Below are positions 1 through 9,194 of a DNA stretch of 64,000 bases, in pieces. Location of the stretch: assembly GCF_000003815.2 (NCBI RefSeq), contig NC_049986.1, positions 21,773,923 to 21,837,922 on the forward strand, written 5' to 3'. Under the pieces are notes generated by a model. It searched no databases. It was not told the origin of the DNA and was given only the letters and a program-made list of their open reading frames with translations. Source of the stretch: Branchiostoma floridae. Its lineage: Eukaryota > Chordata > Leptocardii > Amphioxiformes > Branchiostomatidae. Each line of letters begins with the position of its first letter. Position 1 is the stretch's first letter. Position numbers and translations under genes: made by a program.

Positions 1-97
1 CCTGACCGCTCTGTACTTGTCAGTACCGACCCTGAAGTCGTGAGGACCTGTGAAGCCGATAGTCACTGGGCAGTACTTGGAGCATCAGCATATCTCG
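1..97 (+). promoter_or_regulatory. ZF1 non-coding first exon (5' part outside window)
   Basis: This segment carries the family's first-exon signature (a GTGAGGACCTGTG stretch, then GGAGCATCAGCATATCTCG) and ends at a strong donor, TCG|GTAAGTA, with the intron starting at 98. It contains no ATG, so it should be 5' UTR only. The TATA box and octamer expected upstream fall outside the window. It is the plus-strand counterpart of the first exons seen on the minus strand for ZF3 to ZF16. The exon's 5' limit cannot be fixed from the sequence. Confidence 0.7.
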
Positions 98-986
98 GTA
101 AGTACATTTTGTACTCAACATTGTTTTGTTTTTCGATATCTATTCAACTGTAGGGTAGGGGCCTCTAAGTCGGATTTCCCATTCCCTATGTGGTTTAGCC
201 ATACAAAACAATCACTTAAAACACATTTACCTACATTTCAAACCTCAAGTTTTTACCCCCACTGCAAAGCTGGATTTGTCAGGTTTGTTTTGGTTAAAAA
301 AGCCCGAGTTCAACTCCGGCATTTTAACGAGCTTCAGCCAGATGATTGTCATGATGTCAGGATTTCACCCCCACTCCTAATGGATCAGCCCAAGTCTCCA
401 AATTGAATATGAAGGCCACTCACAGGTCAAAGCGTGCCAAATGTCACAATTTTTGGCAATTTTTTTAAAAATATACATGCTTCAGTCCCTCTCGCAGAAA
501 CCTCGACCTTGTGATCAAAATTTGCCCAGGGAAAAAATTATTATCAATGAAGAGGCTAAGGATAAGCACCGGGCACTTTCTGCGCAGCTCCGGAAAAGAG
601 CTCCCTCCCCTGTAATCCTTAAACAGACTCACGATCTAACAGCAAATTAAAGCAAACATCACTTCTCCGGTGGGTCTCGGAGCAATTTGTTGTCTAGTTC
701 CAAGAATTCGAAAATCTGGAATAAGTAACTGACAATTTTGCAAGTTGTTGATTTTAGAGTATTGGCCGGATAACAATGAAGTCGTTATGTCAACTGAGTA
801 GATCTTAGATATAAAAGGAGACAGCAACTGGATCATTAAGTTTAAATAATGACATGTAAAGTTTATATGTATTGACATGTTGCTGTTCGGATATGCTTTT
901 TCAATAGAAAATATTCCAAACTCGTATATTGTTGCATTGTGTTAAATAGTGTTAAATAGTTGCTTCCTTTCTCTCTATTCTTGCAG
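98..986 (+). other. ZF1 intron
   Basis: GT at 98-99 and a polypyrimidine-TTGCAG acceptor ending at 986 bound this intron. The part around 690-860 matches, on the opposite strand, the intron of ZF14 (about 50740-50900), which supports ZF1 and ZF14 being close paralogues in opposite orientation. Several short open frames here show no family resemblance and are not called as genes. Confidence 0.6.
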
Positions 987-1005
987 CCCTTGGAGTTTGA
1001 CCAAC

Positions 1006-1848
1006 ATGACGACTATAGCAGGATCTCATCTGACAAAAGAAGTGAGAGAGAATGGAAAGTATTCTCCCCGTACCTACAAGTGCAGCTATTGCGACAAGGA
1101 GTTTCGCTTCAAAAGTAAGCTTAACCAACACCTGCGAACTCACACTGGTGAGAGTCCATATCAGTGCGGTGAATGCGGGAAACGGTTTAGTCAGCAATCT
1201 CATCTGAAGGGCCACATGAGAACGCACACAGGTGAGAGACCATACAGATGTGAGGCATGCAGTAAACAATTCCGTCAGCTGGGTCATCTAAGGATGCACA
1301 TAAAAAGGGCTCACACTGGTGAAAAACCGTACAAATGTGGGGAATGCAGCGGACAGTTCAGTAGTATGAGCGAGCTTAAGATACATATCCGAACTCACAC
1401 CGGTGAAAAACCTTACACGTGTGAACATTGCAAGAAAGGTTTCAGTCAGTTAACTCATCTGAAGACTCATATGCGGACTCATACAGGGGAAACCCCGTAC
1501 AGGTGTGAGGAATGCAGCAAACGGTTCACTACGTTGTCAAATCTAAAGAGTCACACTCGGACTCACACTGGGGAGAAGCCGTTCAGGTGTGAAGAGTGCA
1601 GTCGGCAGTTCAGTAAGCTGGAGTATCTGAAAAAGCATGCGAGGATTCACGCAGGTGTAAGACCGCACGTGTGTGAAAAATGCAGCAAAGGCTTCACCCA
1701 GTCAAATTATCTGAAGACTCACATGCGGACTCACACCGGCGAGAAACCGTACAGGTGTGAGGAATGCAGCAAAGGCTTCACCCAGTCAAGTCATCTGAAG
1801 ACTCACATGTGGACTCACACCGGCGAGAAACCGTACAAGTGCGATTAA
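1006..1848 (+). CDS. ZF1: C2H2 zinc-finger protein, 9 fingers, premature stop
   Basis: The protein is 280 residues, starting at the first ATG after the acceptor at 986 (context CCAACATGA). A leader [20 protein letters not shown] precedes finger 1 (about residue 24), whose helix is the family-constant FKSKLNQ. Nine complete C-x2-C-x12-H fingers follow; finger 3 has an HIKRAH (H-x4-H) end. The usual role is sequence-specific DNA binding in the nucleus, but the target is unknown and no effector domain is seen. The frame stops at YKCD-TAA inside finger 10, where paralogues read C-E-E-C. Finger sequence continues in the same frame after the stop. Nearest relative is ZF14 (same [12 protein letters not shown] leader). 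It may be a truncated but expressed gene or a recent pseudogene. Confidence 0.8.
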   Translation: MTTIAGSHLTKEVRENGKYSPRTYKCSYCDKEFRFKSKLNQHLRTHTGESPYQCGECGKRFSQQSHLKGHMRTHTGERPYRCEACSKQFRQLGHLRMHIKRAHTGEKPYKCGECSGQFSSMSELKIHIRTHTGEKPYTCEHCKKGFSQLTHLKTHMRTHTGETPYRCEECSKRFTTLSNLKSHTRTHTGEKPFRCEECSRQFSKLEYLKKHARIHAGVRPHVCEKCSKGFTQSNYLKTHMRTHTGEKPYRCEECSKGFTQSSHLKTHMWTHTGEKPYKCD

Positions 1849-1975
1849 TGCAGCAAACAGTTCATTAAGTTGGCAGATCTAAAGAAGCACATACGGACTC
1901 ACACAGGTGAAAAACCCTACAGATGTGAGGAGTGCGGACGGCAGTTCAATGAAGTGGGTCATCTGGAAATGGGTG
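1849..1975 (+). pseudogene. Finger remnant after the ZF1 stop
   Basis: Directly after the TAA the same frame encodes [18 protein letters not shown], a TGEKPYRC linker and the start of another finger ([16 protein letters not shown]). Homology to fingers then ends. One base change in the GAG/GAA codon at the second finger position would account for the stop. It is now 3' UTR of ZF1. Confidence 0.7.
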
Positions 1976-2399
1976 CGACTCTCAATATATTATAAGTTTC
2001 TAAGTTTTGCATTTTCAAGGTACGTTGCTGTTAGTAGTAACCGCTTTAGATTTATCTGGTCTTTAGTGCATAGACGTAGTTGTAGCAAACAAGCTAGCTG
2101 CAATGCATTAAGATGTTCCTACGTGTTTTCTTGTGTTCTTCAATAATATAAATTAGATGTATCTCACTTTCGTCCATTACGTATTACACATAGGGGTTTT
2201 TATTTTCTTGTTAGCGTTGTTGCTGTACTTATACTTAAGTTTTTATTGTCACTTTAGAACTCACGGATCGTTGTAAATACACGAGGTCTTTAGGGTTTGG
2301 AATAAGATGTGGAAACATTTCAGTTATAGATGTTGCTCGCTATTATTTGCCATCATAATGTGCTAGAGATTTGTCAACTTTCTGCCTTTCAGTTTTCTC

Positions 2400-2405
2400 A
2401 ATAAA
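2400..2405 (+). terminator. ZF1 poly(A) signal
   Basis: AATAAA in a TTCTCAATAAAATTATT context is followed about 25 bases later by TTTTGTTGTCTTTCTTG, a T/GT-rich downstream element. The same pair recurs at the 3' end of most genes in this window. The stretch 1976-2399 is AT-rich 3' UTR without other recognisable content. Confidence 0.75.
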
Positions 2406-2769
2406 ATTATTGTAACAAGTTATATTTTGTTGTCTTTCTTGTAAGATATTGATATTTGCTTATTTTTCTTTATATGCATTACTTGTTTTTAATGCGAATC
2501 AACACATATGACATATGTTTTGTAATCAAGTAAACTTACCGAACCGGTTTTATCCAACCACTTCAGACAACGGCACCGACGAAAAAACAGCGGATATTTT
2601 TGCTAAAACGTATGGCTGCTTACAGTATCATACACTGTTGTATTAGAAAAGCTTCGAAACGCCAAAAGTCTCCAGATTGGGTCAAAATTTCAAGAAAAGT
2701 GAGATTTATTGACATATCCCTGCGAGGTCGCTATGCTACTGTCGGCTATATCATGTTTCACCGGATTAT
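2406..2769. other. ZF1-ZF2 intergenic spacer with promoter relic
   Basis: At about 2530-2570 lies AACCGGTTTTATCCAACCACT, which is the core of the family promoter in plus orientation but lacks a TATA box and first exon. It is probably a decayed cassette. Nothing else is recognised here. Confidence 0.4.
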
Positions 2770-3155
2770 CAGGTAGGTAAACTTTGACCTTTCACCACCG
2801 GAAGTACTGACCCTTGGGTTCGGCGGCCCGACATTTTTACCATCCACAGGAAGAACATTTCTTGTTATCTAGGACAATTATGAGGGCGATTCAACGCTTT
2901 ATTAATGCGACAACGATACCCACACAGTGGTAAGCCCTGAATTGAGGAGTCCCATAATATCTATTTCCATGCAAATTAGCACATGTGACAATGTTTCGGT
3001 TGTCAAAAATATACAACCTGTCGAACCAGTCCACCCCCCTCCCCAACCATTCACTATATAAATGTGGCAGTCAGCCTACTCAGCAGTCGTGAGGATCTGT
3101 GTCGCCGTGAAAATACCGGGTACCCTGCAGTAGTTTGGAGCATCAGCGTACCTCG
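2770..3155 (+). promoter_or_regulatory. ZF2 promoter cassette and non-coding first exon
   Basis: In order: TTGACCT (2784-2790, the AGGTCA half-site), ACCGGAAGT (2797-2805, ETS-like), a slot reading CGCTTTATTAATGCG where other copies have ATTGG (CCAAT), octamer ATGCAAAT (2969-2976) and TATATAAA (3055-3062). The first exon starts near 3085 and ends at 3155 before GTAAGTAAG. The AACCGGTT site is degenerate (cgaaccagtcc). This is a long-class cassette; factor names are inferred from motif resemblance only. Confidence 0.7.
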
Positions 3156-3389
3156 GTAAGTAAGTTGACTATGGTTTGGTTTCCTGTATTTATCTGCGAT
3201 AGTTAATAACTCGACTAAACTACGGCCATGATGTGGTATCCGTAATCCTTGAAAAGAGCATCGATGTAAACATAACTGCACGGAGTGAGTCCACACTTGG
3301 TCACACAGCATTATACCATAATACGATTACTGGCAGGTATGTTTCCTAATGTCGATGTTGACATCCGGGTTTCAAAAATGAGCGAGGCT

Positions 3390-3662
3390 CATTGACACAC
3401 TCAGTGCACTATTTTCTTAAATTTTGACACTAGAAACCACTAAGATGAGAAAATCTTACGATTATATTTGACAGTCAACACTCTGAAAATACAAATGGCA
3501 TTCTGTGTCCATCATCAACCCAAAATACGATCTTTTTCACGCGTTTACAGTAAAGGCCGCATGTAGCCAGTCACAAGTATGCAAACGAGCTAACTATATT
3601 TAGTACCATGCAAACACCGCATGTGATCATGTTGGCTCGGTTTTGGAACACTCAGTGTGTCA
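3390..3662. repeat. Possible short inverted-repeat element in ZF2 intron
   Basis: TTGACACACTCAGTG near 3391 is mirrored by CACTCAGTGTGTCAA near 3646-3660. The bounded segment of about 270 bp is AT-rich and has no coding potential. No clear target-site duplication was found, so this may be a non-autonomous transposon or chance palindromes. Confidence 0.35.
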
Positions 3663-3764
3663 ATAGCCACAGTGTTCAAAAATAAGAAGGAAATGTCTAT
3701 TGTGTGAGCAGATCGGACCCAATAGAAGTTAGGCTTAGGGTAAAAGACCTATTTATTCCTGATC

Positions 3765-3900
3765 TCTTCAGTGTCACTGACGAAGGATAGTGGATACTAT
3801 CCGAAACGTCTGACCGTTTCCAAAACCATATCCAGTTGCTTGAGTAACTACTTTTTGGTGTATCTTATTACCTGGATGTCTAACCTACATCGACGTAGGC
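3765..3900 (+). repeat. Retroelement-type tail with hammerhead-like motif
   Basis: The stretch GTCACTGACGA, a 7-bp stem (GGATAGT/ACTATCC, 4-base loop), then GAAACGTC and TGAC (3773-3814) has the order of a minimal hammerhead ribozyme: stem I GTCA/TGAC, CTGANGA core, stem II, GAAA, GTC cleavage triplet. One extra A lies between core and stem II. The following AACTACTTTTTGGTGTATCTTATTACCTGG region resembles tails of invertebrate retroelements. It lies in the ZF2 intron. Confidence 0.4.
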
Positions 3901-4492
3901 TTAGAGTCTATGCTGAGATTCTTGCTTTACTTGTTGGCTAAACAAATGCCCGCTTTCAATTACAAACATAGCAGTCCACGAATGAGTGCAAATTCATATG
4001 TCCGCATGAAACTCAAAGATTTGCGGGACATGTAGACTGCATGGCAAGTCCTCCCACAAGGAACCTTCCTTAGGTCCACATTTCTAATGGTGCCCCCCCC
4101 CCCCCCATCTTCATTTTAAACCGTTTATGCATATAGTTCTTATCCTGTCTTGTACAGTTTATGCCTAATGCCAGCAAGTAGCATCAATAACATTTACATA
4201 TCGGCTTTCTAGACTCACTTTCCCGCATGCCTTACAAACTGCATGTATTTCCTGTCCCTCATACTCATAGTTTTTGTCTGTTCCAATGAATTTGCAAATC
4301 AGGGTGACTAATCCGTACTCCCTTTGTTCTGTAATCTTTGTTATGAAGTATGATAATGTCTAATAAAGAGTTTCGATGTAATGACATGTTAATATATATA
4401 TTTCAGTATGCAAGCTAGAATTTGCATCGTGTTGAATACAGTAGTTGTTGTTTTATTCTCCTTATTTTTGCAGGATCTTGAGTTTGACCAAC

Positions 4493-5593
4493 ATGGCGAC
4501 TAGCGCCGGATCTCATCTGAAACAAGGGGAGGGAGAGGATGGACAGGATTCTCCCCATACCCACAAGTGCAGCCACTGCGACAAGGAGTTTCGCTTCAAA
4601 AGTAAGCTCAACCGACACCTGCGGACTCACACTGGCGAGAGACCATACAGTTGTCGGGAATGCAATAAACAGTTCAGTCATCTGAAGAGGCACATGCGAA
4701 CTCACACAGGTGAGAAACCGTACAGGTGTGAGGAGTGTAGCAGGCAGTTCACTACGCTGTCAAACCTAAAGAGTCACGTGCGGATCCACACAGATGAGAA
4801 ACCATACAGTTGTGAGGAGTGCAGCAGGCAGTTCAGCAGGCTGGGCGATCTAAGGAGACACATGCGGACTCACACCGGTGAGAAACCGCACCGATGTGAG
4901 GAATGCAGCAGGAAGTTCAGTAGTTTGAGCGAGCTGAAGATGCATATTCGAACTCACACCGGTGAAAAACCGCACAAGTGCGAGCAATGTAACAAAGGCT
5001 TCAGTCAGTCAACTCATCTGAAGAGACACAAGCGGACTCACACAGGGGAAAACCCGTACAGGTGTGAGGAGTGCAGCAAGCGGTTTAATACTGTCTCTAA
5101 TCTAAAGAGGCACATGCGAACTCACACAGGTGAGAAACCGTACAGGTGTGATGAGTGCAGCAGGCAGTTCACTACACTGACAAACCTAAAGAGTCACATG
5201 CGGACTCACACAGGTGAGAAACCGTACATGTGTGAGAAGTGCAGCAAACAGTTCCGTCAGTGGTCTACTCTGAAGAAACATATGAAGACTCACGGAGGTG
5301 AGGGACAGCGGACTCACACAGGGGAAATCCCGTACAGGTGTGAGGAGTGCAGCAAGCGGTTTAATACTGTCTTTAATCTGAAGAGGCACATGCGAACTCA
5401 CACAGGTGAGAAACCGTACAGGTGTGATGAATGCAGCAGGCAGTTCACTACACTGACAAACCTAAAGAGTCACATACGGATTCACACGGGTGAGAAACCG
5501 TACAGGTGTGAGGAGTGCAGCAAGCGATTCCGTCAGTGGTCTACTGTGAAGAAACATATGAAGACACACGGTGGTGAGGGACAGCATGTGTAA
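4493..5593 (+). CDS. ZF2: C2H2 zinc-finger protein, 12 fingers with internal duplication
   Basis: The product is 366 residues, starting at the first ATG after the acceptor (CCAACATGG, good Kozak context). A leader [20 protein letters not shown] is followed by twelve fingers. Finger 2 (CRECNKQFSHLKRH) has only nine residues between the second Cys and first His instead of twelve, so it probably does not fold normally. Fingers 7-9 and 10-12 are a direct duplicate: bases 5033-5308 and 5309-5584 are both 276 bp, the second unit joined after KTHGGEGQ, which is also the natural C-terminus. The likely role is nuclear DNA binding; target unknown. It is the last plus-strand gene before the minus-strand array. 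Confidence 0.85.
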   Translation: MATSAGSHLKQGEGEDGQDSPHTHKCSHCDKEFRFKSKLNRHLRTHTGERPYSCRECNKQFSHLKRHMRTHTGEKPYRCEECSRQFTTLSNLKSHVRIHTDEKPYSCEECSRQFSRLGDLRRHMRTHTGEKPHRCEECSRKFSSLSELKMHIRTHTGEKPHKCEQCNKGFSQSTHLKRHKRTHTGENPYRCEECSKRFNTVSNLKRHMRTHTGEKPYRCDECSRQFTTLTNLKSHMRTHTGEKPYMCEKCSKQFRQWSTLKKHMKTHGGEGQRTHTGEIPYRCEECSKRFNTVFNLKRHMRTHTGEKPYRCDECSRQFTTLTNLKSHIRIHTGEKPYRCEECSKRFRQWSTVKKHMKTHGGEGQHV

Positions 5594-6592
5594 GATAGGC
5601 AGACGACGTTTTGGGATGAGTAAGGAGAGATAATGATCTTAGAAAGGTGGTTTAAAAACTTGGATGTGAATATATACAGTACATGTCTCGGTTACCCAGA
5701 GATGCTCTCATAATGTGTGTGTATGTGGTGATGGGGGTTGGCTTTGTGCATTGTGTCAATGAATGAATAAATTTTATTGCTCAACAATCGCACAGGGTAC
5801 AATGTATGGCAATTCATAACAACTAATAGCTATACAGACAATAGTACTAAGAGGCTGCATACAAAGCAACAACAAAACATTATCGATAACAGTACAGTTA
5901 TGTATGATTAATCTGGTCTTGCATTTGGAATACATTATAAAGAAACTGGCCTACGTAGACGGATATATGAGTTGAACATGAGAGCAATACATGGAAAATA
6001 TCGCTTTCTGTACCAGCAAGAGAGATGTGTGTTTTGGTTCTAATAATCTTAAACAATGTTTCTCTCTCTTTACTGTAGGTAGGACATTTCATAACAAAGT
6101 GGAATTCATCTTCTATGTCAGTAGACTGGTAAGATCAGTAACATGTGTAATATTCAGATGAGCCCTAGCATTGATATGTTTGTGACGTATATAATTTTCT
6201 TCTATTTTCACGTGTCGACACGTTTGGCTGCTGCCACTGATGTAGTAATACTGAGTTGTTGACGCTGTATCTTCTAGCTAATTGCACTTTTTATTCAACA
6301 GTTTAGAGACTGTATAGTTTAATGTCAAATGTCATCTTTTGGAAGGCTTTGTAAAGTATAGCATGCAAACAAGAGGAAATGTGCGAGTTTAATCCTTTCA
6401 GAAGATATTAATATTCTGAGTACCTTACTGTTTGTAGTAAACGTTGTAGATTAATTAGATCTTTGGCGTTTAGAAATAGTTTTAACAAACATGCTAGCTG
6501 AAAATGGATTAAGAAGTCCTTATGCATTGTTGCGTTCCTAGTGTACTGTAACCTACATGAGATTTTTCAACTTTCCGCATCTCATTTTCGTC
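5594..6592 (+). other. ZF2 3' UTR region
   Basis: This runs from the ZF2 stop to its poly(A) signal. It is interrupted by an antisense CR1-like fragment (listed separately). The final 200 bases resemble the 3' UTR of ZF1 (GTAGTAAACGTTGTAGATTAATTAGATCTTT against GTAGTAACCGCTTTAGATTTATCTGGTCTTT), which confirms both belong to one family. Confidence 0.55.
5755..6135 (-). mobile_element. CR1-like non-LTR retrotransposon 3' fragment
   Basis: On the minus strand an open frame reads DIEDEFHFVMKCPTY, then RETLF, SDIFHVLLS and VGQFLYNVF. This matches the cysteine/His-bearing C-terminus seen after the reverse transcriptase in CR1/L2-type elements. It is followed by ACCCTGTGCGATTGTTGAGC, AATAAA and an ATTC-type microsatellite tail. 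Only the last third of a kilobase is present, so this is a 5'-truncated dead copy lying antisense in the ZF2 3' UTR. Confidence 0.65.
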
Positions 6593-6598
6593 AATAAA
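6593..6598 (+). terminator. ZF2 poly(A) signal
   Basis: AATAAA in GTCAATAAACTATTACG, followed by TTTTGTTGTCTTTCC. This matches the shared 3'-end element of the family. Confidence 0.75.
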
Positions 6599-6944
6599 CT
6601 ATTACGAGTGAAAACGTTTTGTTGTCTTTCCTCGTCATTACAAAAAAAAGCTTTTCTTTTGATTTCTCTCTTAAGCTAAGCTCTTCATATGCGATTCTTG
6701 ATTCCTGGAATATTCTTAAGCATTCATGGAAATTCCATGACATCATCTATTGTTCACACTTCTATTGTTGTACAGGACCTGTCCGGGTTTTTGGTCATAG
6801 AGCTCTCTAAACGGTCAAAGGTCAAGGCGACCTACGGACACAAATGTGATAAGTGCTGATTTCCATTAGAAATCATCCCGGTTGGAAAACGAAGACAATA
6901 AATAACATCAAACTAGAAAGACAATAAAACATAATGTGTCTTAG
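6599..6944. other. Convergent spacer between ZF2 and ZF3
   Basis: The plus-strand ZF2 and minus-strand ZF3 transcripts end facing each other here. The spacer is AT-rich; I see no gene or element in it. Confidence 0.5.
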
Positions 6945-6950
6945 TTTATT
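6945..6950 (-). terminator. ZF3 poly(A) signal
   Basis: TTTATT on the plus strand (AATAAA on minus) lies in TTAATAAACTAAGACAC context, with a T-rich run beyond it. It is the standard family 3' end, so the ZF3 3' UTR spans about 6930-7895. Confidence 0.75.
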
Positions 6951-7554
6951 AAAGAAACTGATTTGCTGAAAGTATACAAATGTCTAGCAGGTTACAGCAG
7001 ATTGAGGGCGGACATGTCGTAAATCTCTACCAACCTACCGCGTACGATGAAAGAGCAAACAATATTTAGCAACATTTTGGCTCAAGTGAATTGTTTGCTA
7101 CAACTAACATTTACTTCTAATCACACAGACATAAGACAACTTCTAAGACTAAAACAACTTCGAATCATACCTACAGACATAAGTCAAATATAAAGCGACA
7201 AATAAAAATTCAGCAACTGAAGCGGAGAAAACACAGTTATGACTGGTACATAACATTGAATAAACAGCTCTAATCACAAAACTACTAACAATCATATACG
7301 ACGGAACCACGTCATAGTTTCCCTTTAAGTATCTATCATTATTGTTTTAGTGAGGTCATGCAAAGTATACACTTTACGTCAGTCCAACGTGTACAGTACT
7401 GGATCAAAATAAGTATATCTTCCGGAAGATAGCTATCAAGAATTACACACTAACATCCCTGTTCAAAAAAAGCTGACGCCCATTCCCTTCAACACCTCAT
7501 CTATGCCTTCTACTGCGTCACATGTTGTAATCTTCACAAAGGCATTGAAAGGCA

Positions 7555-7650
7555 TTCACCAAGTTACCCAAGTTACTTGACAGACGAAAGCCGGGCTTTG
7601 TTGCATTTCTCAAACCTGTACGGTTTGTCACCTCACCTGTGTGAGTCCTC
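7555..7650 (-). pseudogene. Finger fossil in ZF3 3' UTR
   Basis: Minus-strand sequence reads RTHTGE, then after a small insertion KPYRFEKCNKA and LSS, with later stops. The first Cys is Phe and the frame is broken. It is a decayed finger that once followed the ZF3 C-terminus or came from a neighbouring unit. Confidence 0.55.
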
Positions 7651-7895
7651 TTACTTGTGCTTATACGTAACATATCAACGTCAAGGCTCATCTGAATATT
7701 GTCATCATCGCACCAGTCTACTGATACAATGTACAAAACCAACCCCCATCACCACATACACATACACACATTACCATGCATTAATATCTCTGGGTAACCG
7801 AGACATGTACCGTATATATATCAACATCCAAGTTTTTATGCCACATTTCGAAGATCAGAAGTATTTCTCCTTACTCAAGCAAAAACGTCTTCTTC

Positions 7896-8744
7896 CTATT
7901 TTACACATGCTGTTCTTTGATCTTCCTTACCAGTGTGTGTCTTCATATGCTTCTTCATACTGGACAAGCGACTGAACTGCTTGTTGCATGCCTCGCACCT
8001 GTACGGTTTCTCACCTGTGTGAGTTCGCACATGCCTCTTAAGATCTGACAGCGTAGTGAACTGTTTACTGCACTCCTCACACGTGTACGGTTTCTCACCT
8101 GTATGAGTCCTAATATGTCTCTTCAGATAAGCTAACTGACTGAACCCTTTGTTGCAATGTTCACACGTGTACGGTTTTTCACCAGTGTGTGACCGCATAT
8201 GAGTCTTCAGATTAGCTGACTGAATAAAACCTTTGTTGCAATGTTCACACTTGTACGGTTTTTCACCAGTGTGAGTCCGCATGTGGACCTTCAGATCGCT
8301 CAACCAACTGAATTGACCGTTACACTCCTCACATCGGTACGGTTTCTCCCTGGTGTGAGTTCTTATGTGGCCATTCAGATGAGATAGATGACCAAACCGT
8401 TTCCCACATTCATTACACTGGTATGGTTTGTCGCCGGTGTGCGTTCTCACGTGGCCCTTCAGATGAGATAGATGACCAAACCGTTTCCCGCAGTCATTAC
8501 ACTGGTACGGTTTGTCGCCGGTGTGCGTTCTCATGTGGTCCTTCAGGTGAGATAGCTGTCTAAACCGTTTCCCGCATTCGCCACACTGGTATGGTCTCTC
8601 ACCAGTGTGGGTTCGCTGGTGTTCGTTTAGCTTACTTTTGTAGCGAAACTCCTTGTCGCAATAGCTGCACTTGTGGGTACGGAGAGAATCCTGTCCACCC
8701 TCTCCCTCCCCTTGTGTCAGATGAGATCCGGGTCCAGTCGCCAT
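7896..8744 (-). CDS. ZF3: C2H2 zinc-finger protein, 9 fingers
   Basis: The protein is 282 residues: leader [24 protein letters not shown], then nine fingers. Fingers 3 and 4 are near-duplicates (helices HLSHLKG and HLSHLNG, both preceded by TGDKPYQCN). The tail is [14 protein letters not shown]. The start is the conserved MATG methionine, but a 6-base insertion just before it (CCAAC-TCATGC-ATGG) creates an upstream ATG at 8748 in another frame and weakens the Kozak context. Exon 2 begins at 8769 after TATTGTAG. It is presumed to be a nuclear DNA-binding factor with no known target, and is the first gene of the minus-strand array. Confidence 0.85.
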   Translation of the reverse strand: MATGPGSHLTQGEGEGGQDSLRTHKCSYCDKEFRYKSKLNEHQRTHTGERPYQCGECGKRFRQLSHLKDHMRTHTGDKPYQCNDCGKRFGHLSHLKGHVRTHTGDKPYQCNECGKRFGHLSHLNGHIRTHTREKPYRCEECNGQFSWLSDLKVHMRTHTGEKPYKCEHCNKGFIQSANLKTHMRSHTGEKPYTCEHCNKGFSQLAYLKRHIRTHTGEKPYTCEECSKQFTTLSDLKRHVRTHTGEKPYRCEACNKQFSRLSSMKKHMKTHTGKEDQRTACVK

Positions 8745-8748
8745 GCAT
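8632..8748 (-). other. Overlapping upstream ORF of ZF3
   Basis: The extra ATG at 8748-8746 opens a 38-codon frame that overlaps the ZF3 start and ends at TAA (8634-8632). Its context (C at -3, C at +4) is weak, so leaky scanning to the main ATG is likely. No other gene in the window has this arrangement. Confidence 0.6.
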
Positions 8749-8769
8749 GAGTTGGTCAAACTCCAAATC

Positions 8770-9194
8770 CTACAATAATATGGAGAATACGAATACGTAA
8801 AATAAAAACCAACACAGTGTAACAAGAGTTCGAAATCGTGTCTCTTAAAAACATATCCGAACATGTCAGTACATATACATTATAAAATTCACTTTTGATT
8901 TTGCGTAACGAATAAAATCCAGATGTTGTCTCCCTTTAATAGTGGAAATCTACTCAGCTGATACAGCGACTTCATTGTTGTCTAGTTCCAAGAATTATAA
9001 AACTTGCAGAATTGATTCTTGGAACCAGACAACAAATTGCTAGTACACCCACCGGAGACGTTTTGCTTAATTTGCTGTTAAATCTAGAGTCTGTTTAAGG
9101 GCTGTACTTGCCAGAATACCATATACCTATAGTCGATGAATAAGAATAGAAAAACAAACTTGGTGTTGAAAAAGTACAACTGAATGTTACTTAC
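8770..9194 (-). other. ZF3 intron
   Basis: A 425-bp intron between donor GTAAGTAAC (9194 downward) and acceptor TATTGTAG. The segment near 8940-9080 resembles the ZF1 and ZF14 introns (TTGTTGTCTAGTTCCAAGAA). No gene is seen. Confidence 0.6.

Larger units (their letters stand above)
3156..4473 (+). other. ZF2 intron
   Basis: The intron runs from GTAAGTAAG at 3156 to TTTTTGCAG ending at 4473. It holds the inverted-repeat segment and retroelement tail listed separately, and a C-homopolymer of about 14 near 4093-4106. The block at 4120-4180 resembles, in opposite orientation, sequence in the ZF11 intron near 39800-39840. No gene is seen. Confidence 0.6.

Noticed and set aside
949-1005. N-terminal extensions of finger frames upstream of the MAT methionine
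   Set aside because: They read through the intron and acceptor site; the conserved ATG after the acceptor is the supported start in every gene.
4090-4106. C-homopolymer as a functional element
   Set aside because: A simple mononucleotide run within an intron; length is also uncertain in assemblies.
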